Source: Actinocatenispora thailandica
GTDB taxonomy: Bacteria > Actinomycetota > Actinomycetes > Mycobacteriales > Micromonosporaceae
NCBI RefSeq assembly: GCF_016865425.1
Contig: NZ_AP023355.1
Location: 6,756,198 to 6,820,197 of the forward strand
DNA: 64,000 nt
Direction of reading: 5' to 3'
Position 1 is the first letter of the stretch, and every line of letters starts with the position of its first letter. Positions 16,078 through 24,350 of the stretch are shown here, piece after piece. Made by a program: the position numbers and the translations under genes. The notes under the pieces are model-generated. The model was not told the origin of the DNA. It saw only the letters and a program-made list of their open reading frames with translations, and searched no databases.

Positions 16078-16731
16078 TCAGGGCGGGTCGAGGTGGCCGT
16101 GCTCCCAGGCCCACGCCGCGATCTCCACCCGGTTGCGCAGCCCGAGCTTCGCCTGGATGCCCGCCACATGACTCTTGACCGTGCTCAACGAGATGAACAG
16201 TTCGGCCGCCACCTCCCGGTTCGTCCGGCCCCGGGCGATCGCCCGGACCACCTCCAGCTCCCGGTCGGACAGCGGCCGGCCCGGCCGACCCGCCGGCCGC
16301 GCCACCGGGGCCAGCCGGCGCAGCAGCCGCAGCGTGACCGACGGCGACACCAGCGCGTCCCCCCGGTGCGCGGCCCGGACCGCCTCGGCGAGCAGCACCG
16401 GCCCGGCGTCCTTGAGCACGAAGCCGACCGCCCCGCCGCGCAGCGCCCCGTACACGTACTCGTCCAGGTCGAACGTGGTCACCACGACCACCTTCAGCGG
16501 CCGCGGTACCGCCGGACCGGCCAGCGCCCGGGTCACCTCGATGCCGTCCAGCCGCGGCATCCGGACGTCGACCAGGCAGACGTCCGGCCGCAACCGGCGC
16601 GCCGCCTCGACGGCCTCCATCCCGTCGGCCGCCTCCGCGACGACGGTGATGTCCGGCTGCGCCTCCAGGATCATCCGCAACCCGCCGCGCACCATCGCCT
16701 GATCGTCGGCCAGCAGTACCCGGATGCTCAC
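16078..16731 (-). CDS. NarL/LuxR-family response regulator
   Basis: 217 residues. Receiver domain with D9/D10, phospho-acceptor D55 (CLVDVRMPR) and Lys in FVLKDA; C-terminal LuxR-type helix-turn-helix (LSDRELEVVRAIARGRTNREVA, LSTVKSHVAGIQAKL). A GTG start overlaps the stop of the upstream kinase gene (GTGA), so the two are coupled. It is the output partner of that kinase. Confidence 0.92.
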   Translation of the reverse strand: MSIRVLLADDQAMVRGGLRMILEAQPDITVVAEAADGMEAVEAARRLRPDVCLVDVRMPRLDGIEVTRALAGPAVPRPLKVVVVTTFDLDEYVYGALRGGAVGFVLKDAGPVLLAEAVRAAHRGDALVSPSVTLRLLRRLAPVARPAGRPGRPLSDRELEVVRAIARGRTNREVAAELFISLSTVKSHVAGIQAKLGLRNRVEIAAWAWEHGHLDPP

Positions 16732-17888
16732 CCGGGCTCACCCGCCGGTACCGGCACGGTGGCGACGACCGACCAGCCGGCGTCCGGCCGGGGACCCGCG
16801 CGCAGGGTGCCACCGAGCGCCTCGATCCGCTCCCGCATACCCAGCAGGCCGTACCCGCCGGGCCGGCGGCGCGGCCGGCCCGGCGCGCCGTCGTCGGTCA
16901 CCGTCACCGTCAGGTGCGGCCCGTCCTCGGTCACCCGTACCACCACCTCGGCGGGTTGCACCGCGTGCCGCGCCACGTTCGTCAACGCCTCCTGCACCAG
17001 CCGGTACACCGTGCTGGACACCTCCGCCGGCCAGCCCGGTTCGGCGTCCGGCAGCACCAGCCGTACCGCCGGGCCGTGCGCGCCGAACCGGCCCACCAGG
17101 GTGCGCAGCTGCGCCACGCCGACCGGCATCGGGTCGGCCTCCCCGGCGTCCCGGTCGTCGCGCAGCAGGCCGAGCACCCGGCGCATCGCGGTGAGCGCGT
17201 CGGCACCCGCCGTCTCGATCCGGGCCAGCGCCTCGTCCAGCCGCTCCCCGTCCGCCCCGACCAGCCGGGCCGCCTGGGTGTGCAGCACGATCCCGGTCAC
17301 GTGGTGGGCGACCACGTCGTGCAGCTCGCGGGCCAGCGCCAGCCGCTCGTCCCGGCGTACCTGCTCGGCGACGGCGCGGCGGCGCAGGTCCAGCAGCCGC
17401 AGCAGCAGCCCGCCGGCCACCGCGGCGAGGAACCCGACGCCGTCCAGCAGCACCAGGTTCGTGCCGCCGGGCGCGACGACCAGCGCGGCCGACCAGCTGC
17501 CCGCCGCCACCGCGAACCCGGCCGCCGCGACCCCGGTCGCGCGGCGCGGCGGCAGCGCCCGTACCGCGGCGCCGACCAGCACCGCGAGCGCCAGCGCCAG
17601 GGTCGGGCTCGGCTCCCGGGGCAGCCCGGCGACCAGCGCCACCGGTACCGCCAGCGTGGCCGCCGCCAGCCCGACCGCCGCGGCGACGGTACGGCTCCGG
17701 TGCCGGCACACCGCCGCCGTCCCGGCCACCGCGCCGACCGCGACGTCGAAGATCCAGTACCCGCCGCCCCAGCTGGCAGCGATGCCGACCGCCTGGACGG
17801 TGAGACCGGCGGCGAGCAGCGCGGCCAACCCGGCCCGGCCTGCCCACCGCAGCGCGCCGACCCCCGCCCGTTCCGTCACGCCGATCAC
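16728..17888 (-). CDS. sensor histidine kinase (HisKA_3 type)
   Basis: 386 residues. About five or six hydrophobic helices in the first 165 residues, then the dimerisation helix with ERLALARELHDVVAHH (phospho-His H190) and a HATPase domain (VQEALTNVARHA; GGYGLLGMRERIEALGG). It starts with GTG and no clear ribosome-binding site. The overall design is that of the first kinase in this window, with a membrane sensor lacking an extracellular domain, but the two sequences are not close copies. It is divergent from the DUF418 gene, which could be a target. Confidence 0.88.
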   Translation of the reverse strand: MIGVTERAGVGALRWAGRAGLAALLAAGLTVQAVGIAASWGGGYWIFDVAVGAVAGTAAVCRHRSRTVAAAVGLAAATLAVPVALVAGLPREPSPTLALALAVLVGAAVRALPPRRATGVAAAGFAVAAGSWSAALVVAPGGTNLVLLDGVGFLAAVAGGLLLRLLDLRRRAVAEQVRRDERLALARELHDVVAHHVTGIVLHTQAARLVGADGERLDEALARIETAGADALTAMRRVLGLLRDDRDAGEADPMPVGVAQLRTLVGRFGAHGPAVRLVLPDAEPGWPAEVSSTVYRLVQEALTNVARHAVQPAEVVVRVTEDGPHLTVTVTDDGAPGRPRRRPGGYGLLGMRERIEALGGTLRAGPRPDAGWSVVATVPVPAGEPG

Positions 17889-17989
17889 GGTACGCAGCCG
17901 AGTCCCCGGCCGAACCGGTCAGAAGTACGACGCGGGGCCGCCGAGGCCGTGCTTCGGACCGATGTGGCCCGCCGGCAGCCGCGCCGACG

Positions 17990-19075
17990 ATGGCCGGCAT
18001 GCCTCTCGAATCACGCTCCGTACCCGCCCCGCCGGCAACCACGCGGCCCCCCAGCACCGGGCCGGCGGGCCGGATCTCCGCGCTGGACGTGCTGCGCGGG
18101 TTCGCGGTGTGCGGCATCCTCGTCGTCAACGTGCAGCCGATCGCCAACGCGGGCGCCCGGGTTCTGCACGGTGACACGGGCGCGGCGGCATGGCCGGGTC
18201 TGCTGTTCGACCAGCGGTTCTTCCCGATCTTCTCGCTGCTGTTCGGGATCGGCTTCACCCTGCTGCTGCGCTCGGCCGCGCGGCGCGTCGCCCGCCCCCG
18301 GGTGGTACTGCTGCGCCGGCTGCTCGTCCTGCTCGCGCTGGGGCTGGCGCACCACCTGCTGCTGTGGCAGGGCGACATCCTGGCCGTCTACGCGGTCGGC
18401 GGGCTGGCCGTACTGCTGCCCGTGTCGTTCGGGCCGCGCTGGCTGGCCGCGGCGCTGGCGGTACCGGCACTCGCCGCCGGCCTGGTCGTCGGCACCGGTT
18501 TCTTCTCGCTGATCCCCGGGCTGTTCCTGACCGGCGCGGCCCTCACCCGGTACGGCGTGGTGGACCGGCTGGACCGGGCCCGCCTCGCCCCCCGGCTGCT
18601 GCTGCTCGGGTTCGCCGTGGCCACCGCGCCGGTGCTGTTCGTTCAGCTGGTGGGCGGCGGGCCGCGGGCGTTCGCGCTGGCCGGGCTGCTCACCGCCGGC
18701 GGCTACTGCTGCGGGCTGGTCGCGCTGCTCGGTACGCCGCTGGCGCCGGCGCTGCGGGTCGCGTTCACCCCGCTCGGCCGGATGGCGCTCACCAACTACC
18801 TGACCGCCACCGTGCTGGTCCGGCTGACCGCGCCGGTGCTGGGTGGCCGGCCGGAGAACTGGTCGTCGACGACGGTGCTGGCGATCGCCGGCGGCATCCT
18901 CGCCGCGCAGTGGGTGTTCGGCACGCTCTGGCTGCGCCGGTACCGGCAGGGCCCGCTGGAGTGGCTCTGGCGCTGGGCGACCTGGGCCCGCCGGCCACCC
19001 CTGCGCCGCGCCCCCGGTACCGACGGCGGCGGGTCGCCAGGCGCCGGCGGCAGGGGTCAGTGTGCCGCGTCGTAG
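17990..19075 (+). CDS. DUF418 family membrane protein
   Basis: 361 residues with eight to ten hydrophobic helices. The opening ISALDVLRGFAVCGILVVNV, the middle LTNYLTATVLVRL and the end GPLEWLWRWATW are hallmarks of DUF418 proteins (YeiB-like). Their function is not established. ATGs at 17990 and 17999 are both possible. The tail is low-complexity and its last 19 bp overlap the convergent HxlR gene. It lies divergent from the second two-component system. Confidence 0.82.
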   Translation: MAGMPLESRSVPAPPATTRPPSTGPAGRISALDVLRGFAVCGILVVNVQPIANAGARVLHGDTGAAAWPGLLFDQRFFPIFSLLFGIGFTLLLRSAARRVARPRVVLLRRLLVLLALGLAHHLLLWQGDILAVYAVGGLAVLLPVSFGPRWLAAALAVPALAAGLVVGTGFFSLIPGLFLTGAALTRYGVVDRLDRARLAPRLLLLGFAVATAPVLFVQLVGGGPRAFALAGLLTAGGYCCGLVALLGTPLAPALRVAFTPLGRMALTNYLTATVLVRLTAPVLGGRPENWSSTTVLAIAGGILAAQWVFGTLWLRRYRQGPLEWLWRWATWARRPPLRRAPGTDGGGSPGAGGRGQCAAS

Positions 19076-19437
19076 GTGGTGCGGGCGGCGGCGATGTCGT
19101 CCCGGTGCCGCTCCGCCCAGCTGGTCAGGGTGAACAGCGCGTCGTGCAGCTCCAGCGCCATCGGCGTCGCCGCGTACTCGACCTTCGGCGGCACGGTGGG
19201 GTGCACGGTGCGGGTGAGCAGCCCGTCGCGCTCCAGGTTGCGCAGCGTGAGGGTGAGCATCCGGCGGCTGATGCCGGTGATGGTGCGCTCCAGCTCGGTG
19301 AACCGCACCGGTCCGCGGACCGCCTCGACCAGCACGCCGATGCTCCACTTGCCGCCGACCCTGTCTAGTACCTCACGCACGGTGCAGGTGGGGCAGTCGA
19401 CGACCTGGCCTGGTACATCGGTGGTACTCCGTGACAT
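19057..19437 (-). CDS. HxlR-family winged-helix regulator
   Basis: 126 residues, normal for HxlR. CPTCTVREVLDRVGGKW opens the domain, with the recognition region GISRRMLTLTLRNLERDGLLTR and wing PKVEYAATPMALEL. Cys15 is the residue that senses electrophiles or oxidants in related HypR/YodB proteins; Cys18 is additional. It is divergent from an MFS gene 81 bp away, the standard repressor-pump arrangement. Confidence 0.88.
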   Translation of the reverse strand: MSRSTTDVPGQVVDCPTCTVREVLDRVGGKWSIGVLVEAVRGPVRFTELERTITGISRRMLTLTLRNLERDGLLTRTVHPTVPPKVEYAATPMALELHDALFTLTSWAERHRDDIAAARTTYDAAH

Positions 19438-19453
19438 CGATGTGCCTCCTTCC

Positions 19454-19499
19454 GCACGACCTGATGGTCACACACGATGGCCCCTGTAACAAGTCGTGC
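19454..19499. promoter_or_regulatory. possible HxlR operator arms
   Basis: GCACGAC (19454-19460) and its complement GTCGTGC (19493-19499) face each other across 32 bp in the intergenic space between hxlR-like and MFS genes. They could be two half-sites for the regulator. The wide spacing makes this tentative. Confidence 0.35.
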
Positions 19500-19518
19500 A
19501 CCATTGGGAGGCAACACG

Positions 19519-21015
19519 ATGTCCACGTCCCCGCGCGCCGGTGGCGCCACACCCGTACCGCCGGGCCGCGCCGGCGGTCGACTGCTCGCCCTGGTCGTCC
19601 TGTGCGCCGGGCAGCTGATGGTCATCCTCGACGGCACCATCGTGAACGTCGCACTGCCCACGATCTCCGACGCGCTCGACTTCACCCCGGCGAACCTGGC
19701 GTGGGTGATGAACGCGTACCTGATCGGGTTCGGCGGGCTGCTCCCGCTGGCCGGCCGGATCGGCGACCTGATCGGCCGCAAGCGGGTCTTCGTGACCGGG
19801 CTGGTCGCGTTCGTCGCCGCCTCCGCGCTGTGCGCCGCCGCGGTCGACCAGGCGATGCTGATCGCCGCCCGGTTCATCCAGGGCGCCGGCGGCGCGCTCG
19901 CCTCGGCCGTCGTGCTCGGCATGCTCGTCACGCTGTACGAGCGGCCGGGCGACCGGGCCCGCGCGATCGGCGCCTTCACCTTCGTCGGTTCCGGCGGCGC
20001 GTCGATCGGCACCATCGCCGGCGGGGTACTCACCCAGACCGTCGGCTGGCACTGGATCTTCCTGGTCAACCTGCCGATCGGGCTGGCCGCCGCGGCACTC
20101 GCGATCCGGGTACTGCCGGCCGAACGCGGACTCGGCCTGCGCGCCGGCGCCGACGCCGCCGGCGCGGTACTGGTCACCGCCGGGCTGATGCTCGGCGTGT
20201 ACACCATCGTCCGGTCCACCGAGCAGCCCTGGCCGTACACGCTGGGTACCGCGGCCGGCGCGGTCGTGCTGCTCGCCGGCTTCGTGCTGCGGCAGGCCCG
20301 CGCCCGGACACCGTTGCTGCCGCTGCGGGTGTTCGCGGTACGGTCCGTCGCCGGCGGCAACGCGGTGCAGTTGCTGATGATCGCCGGGATGTTCGGGTTC
20401 CAGTTCCTGGTGGCGCTCTACCTGCGCGAGGTGCTCGGCTACGACCCGCTGCACACCGGGCTCGCGCTGCTGCCGGCCTCACTGACCATCGCGGTGGTGT
20501 CGCTCGGCGTGTCGGGCCGGCTCGTCGCCCGCTTCGGTCCGGTCCGGATGCTCGCCGCCGGCCTGGCCACCGTGGTGCTCGGTTTCGCGATCCTCGCCCA
20601 GCTGCCCAGCCAGCACGGGTACCCGGTGCTGCTGCCGGCGCTGATCGTGCTCGGCGCCGGGTTCGCCACCGCGATGCCGGCCCTGACCGGGTTGGCCATG
20701 TCCGGCGGCGACCCGGCCGACTCGGGCGTGGTGTCCGGGCTGTTCAACACGGTGCAGCAGATCGCCGGTGCGCTCGGCCTCGCCGTACTGTCCACCGTCG
20801 CGGCGGCGCACACCCGGCAGCTGGTCGCCGCCGGTACCGGTGCGGCGGCGGCGCAGACCGCCGGGTACCGGGTGGCGTTCGTGGTGGCCGGCGGCCTCGT
20901 GCTGGCCGCGCTGGCCCTCGGCGTGACCCTGCTGCGGCGTACCGGCGCGCCGGCACGCCCGGCCGCCCCGGTGACCGTGGACCGGGCCGAGCCGGCGGGT
21001 ACCGGAAGATCTTGA
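19519..21015 (+). CDS. MFS drug/metabolite exporter (DHA2 type)
   Basis: 498 residues and about 14 helices. Helix 1 has ILDGTIVNVALPTI (acidic Asp), the following loop has GRIGDLIGRKR (motif A), and helix 5 shows SGGASIGTIAGGVL. The ATG at 19519 follows GGGAGG. Probably exports a toxic compound sensed by the divergent HxlR regulator. It is similar in plan to the MFS genes at 2.0 and 29.4 kb but not a close duplicate of either. Confidence 0.88.
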   Translation: MSTSPRAGGATPVPPGRAGGRLLALVVLCAGQLMVILDGTIVNVALPTISDALDFTPANLAWVMNAYLIGFGGLLPLAGRIGDLIGRKRVFVTGLVAFVAASALCAAAVDQAMLIAARFIQGAGGALASAVVLGMLVTLYERPGDRARAIGAFTFVGSGGASIGTIAGGVLTQTVGWHWIFLVNLPIGLAAAALAIRVLPAERGLGLRAGADAAGAVLVTAGLMLGVYTIVRSTEQPWPYTLGTAAGAVVLLAGFVLRQARARTPLLPLRVFAVRSVAGGNAVQLLMIAGMFGFQFLVALYLREVLGYDPLHTGLALLPASLTIAVVSLGVSGRLVARFGPVRMLAAGLATVVLGFAILAQLPSQHGYPVLLPALIVLGAGFATAMPALTGLAMSGGDPADSGVVSGLFNTVQQIAGALGLAVLSTVAAAHTRQLVAAGTGAAAAQTAGYRVAFVVAGGLVLAALALGVTLLRRTGAPARPAAPVTVDRAEPAGTGRS

Positions 21016-21223
21016 CCGTTCCGGCCGATCGGAGCCGGTTCGTCCGGTGGGTACGGGGGCCGCTCGACGTTCGTTCGACGCGGCCTCCAACGTGTCCGGG
21101 CACACTGCCAGCACTGCCCGGCCAGCCCTTACCCTGGTTCGCGAACGTGACCGGTACAGCGCCGTGCCGCCCCGGCGGCTGTTGGTGACCGCTGGCAGCC
21201 GCGACGGAAGAAGGGACATCCAG

Positions 21224-22249
21224 GTGCGTATCGGTATCTTGACCGGCGGTGGCGACTGCCCCGGCCTCAACGCGGTGATCCGTGCGGTGGTGCTGCGCGC
21301 GGTGCGCGACCACGGTTGGCAGGTCACCGGTTTCCGGGACGGCTGGCGCGGGGTGCTGGAAGATCACCACGTCGAACTGGACCCCGCCCGGGTTCGCGGC
21401 ATCCTCGCCCGCGGCGGCACCATCCTCGGCTCGTCCCGGGTCAACCCGGACACGCTGCGGGCCAGCATCGACACCATCCGGACCGTACTGGCGGCCAACG
21501 GCATCGACGCGCTGATCCCGGTCGGCGGCGAGGGCACCCTGCAGGCCGCGCACTGGCTGTCCTCGCACGACATCCCGGTGGTCGGGGTGCCGAAGACGAT
21601 CGACAACGACATCGACTGCACCGATGTCACGTTCGGCTTCGACACCGCGGTGGAGATCGCCACCGACGCGATCGACCGGCTGCACACCACCGCCGAGTCG
21701 CACCAGCGGGTGATGGTGGTGGAGGTGATGGGCCGACACACCGGCTGGATCGCGCTGCACTCGGCGCTCGCCGCCGGCGCGCACCAGGTCCTCACCCCGG
21801 AGACGCCGTTCGACATCGAGCAGGTGTGCGCCGGGCTGCGCCGCCGGTTCGACGAGGGCGACAACTTCGCGGTCGTCGTCGCCGCCGAGGGCGCCACCCC
21901 GGCGCCGGGCACCATGCCGTTCGACGAGGGGTACATCGACCAGTTCGGGCACCGCCGGTTCGCCGGCATCGCGCGGCAGTTGCAGGCCGAGATCGGCCGC
22001 CGGCTGGACCGCGAGGTCACCACCACGGTGCTGGGCCACCTGCAACGCGGCGGCACCCCCACCGCGTACGACCGGGTGCTCGCGTCCCGGCTCGGCGGGC
22101 GGGCCGTGGAAGCGATCCGGAACGGCAAGTACGGCACCATGTCGGCGCTGCGCGGTACCCAGATCGAGCTGGTGCCGCTGGTGGATGCGGTGGCCCGGCT
22201 CAAGACCGTGCCGGGCGACACCTGCGCCGAGTTGTCCGCCCTGCTCTGA
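21224..22249 (+). CDS. pfkA: 6-phosphofructokinase
   Basis: 341 residues. GILTGGGDCPGLNAVIR forms the nucleotide-binding start, GGEGT (101-105) and PKTIDNDI (123-130, catalytic Asp in TIDND) the active site, and MGRHTGW and GHLQRGGTPTAYDR the sugar-phosphate site. Glycine at position 104 indicates ATP rather than pyrophosphate as donor, although K124 is shared with pyrophosphate enzymes; this mixed pattern is normal for actinobacterial ATP-PfkA. It catalyses the committed step of glycolysis. It starts with GTG. Confidence 0.9.
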   Translation: MRIGILTGGGDCPGLNAVIRAVVLRAVRDHGWQVTGFRDGWRGVLEDHHVELDPARVRGILARGGTILGSSRVNPDTLRASIDTIRTVLAANGIDALIPVGGEGTLQAAHWLSSHDIPVVGVPKTIDNDIDCTDVTFGFDTAVEIATDAIDRLHTTAESHQRVMVVEVMGRHTGWIALHSALAAGAHQVLTPETPFDIEQVCAGLRRRFDEGDNFAVVVAAEGATPAPGTMPFDEGYIDQFGHRRFAGIARQLQAEIGRRLDREVTTTVLGHLQRGGTPTAYDRVLASRLGGRAVEAIRNGKYGTMSALRGTQIELVPLVDAVARLKTVPGDTCAELSALL

Positions 22250-22307
22250 GCCTGCGGGTGCGCGGCCGGCGGGGTGAAGGCCACCTCTGTTCGCTGTTCG
22301 ACCCCGC

Positions 22308-22442
22308 GTGGTGATCGGGTCGAACATCGCCTGGCTCGCTTCGGAACGTCGGGGCACGGTGATCGGGTCGGGCACCGCCTGGCCGCCTCGCGGGTCGGGG
22401 CACGGTGATCGGGTCGGGCACCGCCTGGCCGCCTCGCGGGGA
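22308..22442. repeat. 46-bp tandem repeat, about three copies
   Basis: Two identical 46-bp units (22351-22396, 22397-22442) begin GGGGCACGGTGATCGGGTCG and are preceded by a diverged 43-bp copy from 22308. They fill the gap between the convergent pfkA and SDR genes. Each unit contains GTGATCGGGTC. No unique spacers separate them, so this is not a CRISPR array. Confidence 0.9.
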
Positions 22443-22454
22443 GCAAGGGGTGGG

Positions 22455-23276
22455 TCAGAGGGAGGCGCCGCCGTCCACGAGGATGGTGCTGCCGGTGATG
22501 AAGGCGGCCTGGTTGCCGGCGAGGAAGGCGGCGGTGGCGCCGAAATCGGCCGGGTCACCGACCCGGCCGACCGGGACACCGGCGGCGATCCGCGCCAGGC
22601 TCGCCGCCGGATCGTCGAACTGCCGGGTCAGCGCGGGCGTGCGGTGGTAGCCGGGGGCCAGCACGTTGATCGTCACGCCGTCCGGCCCGATCTCCGGTAC
22701 CAGCGACTTCGCGTAGCCGACGAGGCCCGGCCGCACCGTGTTGGACAGCCCGTACTGCGGGCGGGGGCGGCGGACCGTCTCGGAGGCGACGAGCAGGATC
22801 CGACCCCAGCCGGCGGCCCGCAGCCGCGGCAGCGTCGCCTGGACGAACCCGATGTGCGCGAGCAGGCACAGCTCGACGGCGTCCCGGTAGGCGGCCAGGT
22901 CGAACGCGGTGACCGGGCCGGCGGGCGGCCCGCCCGCGTTGCTGACCACGATGTCCGGTCCGCCGAGGTCGGTCGCGACCGTATCGACCCAGCGCCGTAC
23001 CGCGTCGTGGTCCCGCAGGTCGACCCGGTCCGCCCGGACCGGATCACGCACCGGCCGCCCGGCGCCGGCGGCCGGCCGCGCGGCGCCGCCGGAGCGGGCC
23101 CGGTACGCCGCGGCGGCGTCGTTCACCTGCTCGGCCGCGGCGGCGAGCCGCGCCTCGTCCCGGCCGCAGATCGCCACCCGGGCGCCCTCGGCGGCCAGCG
23201 CGGTCGCGACGGCACGGCCCAACCCGCTGGTCGCGCCGGACACCAGCGCCACCCTCCCGGCGATACCCAGATCCAC
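22455..23276 (-). CDS. short-chain dehydrogenase/reductase, atypical active site
   Basis: 273 residues. The Rossmann fold starts VALVSGATSGLGRAVA, NAG is present (VSNAGGPPAG), and the end VLAPGYHRTPA and GSTILVDGGASL is normal. The usual catalytic YxxxK is not intact: the corresponding segment reads YGLSNTVRPGLVGYAKSL, with Asn where Lys is expected, as in a known BKR-like SDR subgroup. An insert rich in Ala/Gly/Arg (about residues 75-100) is unusual. The GTG at 23276 follows GAGGAG. Third gene of the leftward operon opposite the capsid-like gene, 138 bp after the sulfotransferase, so probably in the same pathway. Confidence 0.8.
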   Translation of the reverse strand: MDLGIAGRVALVSGATSGLGRAVATALAAEGARVAICGRDEARLAAAAEQVNDAAAAYRARSGGAARPAAGAGRPVRDPVRADRVDLRDHDAVRRWVDTVATDLGGPDIVVSNAGGPPAGPVTAFDLAAYRDAVELCLLAHIGFVQATLPRLRAAGWGRILLVASETVRRPRPQYGLSNTVRPGLVGYAKSLVPEIGPDGVTINVLAPGYHRTPALTRQFDDPAASLARIAAGVPVGRVGDPADFGATAAFLAGNQAAFITGSTILVDGGASL

Positions 23277-23414
23277 CTGGCTGCTCCTCTCGTTCGTCCT
23301 GTCGCCCGCTGGCCGGTGCCGCCCCCGGCTCCGGTCGCTGCGGCGCCGGCCGTACGGCGGGCGCGGCCTCACCTGCAACCGGGGTCGGGCCGCCACCGCC
23401 TCCGGTGCGGGGTC

Positions 23415-24350
23415 TCAGCTCGTACCGGCGTCGGACCGAACCCCGGCGCCGCGGTCGGCGCCGCCGGTCAGGCGGTAGCCGTAGCGGTGCAGCCAGGGCG
23501 CGGCGAGCAGGCCGGCGGCGTACCGGGTGGTGCGCGGCGACGTGGTGCGCCAGCGCTCGTCCGGCCGGATCGTGACCGGGCCGGTACGCAGCCGGTCCGG
23601 GTTGCCGGTGACGGTGTGGTTGGGCGACAGTACGGCGGTGCCGTCGGCGGTCACCGGCGCCGCGGCGGCGAGGCCCCAGCCGGCGAGCACCGCACCGAGC
23701 GTGTCGGCCGGGGCAGCCGCGAAGTCCTCGTACCGCAGCCGCTGGTACCGGCCCGGGAACGCGCGGCCGACCCGCGCCGATGCCTGCTGGAACGCGACCC
23801 AGTAGGCGGTGCTGCGGCACGCCGACATGGCCGGGATGTACGCCTTCGGGCGGCGCCACGATTCGGCGACGGCGCGCGGATCCCGCAGCACGTGCAGCAC
23901 GTACGGCCGGACCCGGTCGCTGCCGCACACCGTCGCCGCCTCGGCCGGGAACTTGCCGCTGTCCACGATGATCCGGGCGCCCGCCTCGGCGGCGATGGCG
24001 CCGTAGAGCCGTTCCAGGTCACGCCGTGCCGCGATGGTGGCCGGGATCGCGGCCAACCGGGCACCGACGTGCCGGGTGCGCAGCAGCCGCTGCTGCCGCT
24101 CGAGCAGGTCGGGCACGCCGTCCGGCGCACCGAGCCGCCGCAGCACCGCCGACCACAGTGGACAGTCGGCGATCCGGGTACCGCAGCCGCAGGTGTCGTT
24201 GGTGCCGTCGCCCAACACTCCGTGCCGCCACAGGTAGCGCAGCTCCCCGACGTGCAGCGCGCCGGGCAGCTCGCCGATCAGGTTCCCGATCAGGGTGGTG
24301 CCGCTGCGACACCAGCCGGTCAGGTAGACGACGGCGGGTCGGTCGCTCAC
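23415..24350 (-). CDS. sulfotransferase (PAPS-dependent)
   Basis: 311 residues. The 5'-phosphosulfate loop TGWCRSGTTL (11-20) and the 3'-phosphate motif HVLRDPRAVAESW are both clear, followed by LRYEDF. Enzymes of this family move sulfate from PAPS to a hydroxyl or amino group of a small molecule or glycan. Cysteines cluster at DTCGCGTRIADCP. The start overlaps the stop of the aminotransferase gene by 4 bases, so the two are coupled. The acceptor is unknown. Confidence 0.85.
   Translation of the reverse strand: MSDRPAVVYLTGWCRSGTTLIGNLIGELPGALHVGELRYLWRHGVLGDGTNDTCGCGTRIADCPLWSAVLRRLGAPDGVPDLLERQQRLLRTRHVGARLAAIPATIAARRDLERLYGAIAAEAGARIIVDSGKFPAEAATVCGSDRVRPYVLHVLRDPRAVAESWRRPKAYIPAMSACRSTAYWVAFQQASARVGRAFPGRYQRLRYEDFAAAPADTLGAVLAGWGLAAAAPVTADGTAVLSPNHTVTGNPDRLRTGPVTIRPDERWRTTSPRTTRYAAGLLAAPWLHRYGYRLTGGADRGAGVRSDAGTS

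Noticed and set aside
12778-18174. Very long plus-strand open frame (about 1800 codons)
   Set aside because: It is antisense to well-recognised genes (aldo/keto reductase, GH36, kinase) and its translation is Arg/Pro/Ala-rich without family likeness; long false frames are usual at this GC content.
22308-22442. CRISPR array
   Set aside because: The 46-bp units are directly abutting with no unique spacers and no cas genes nearby.
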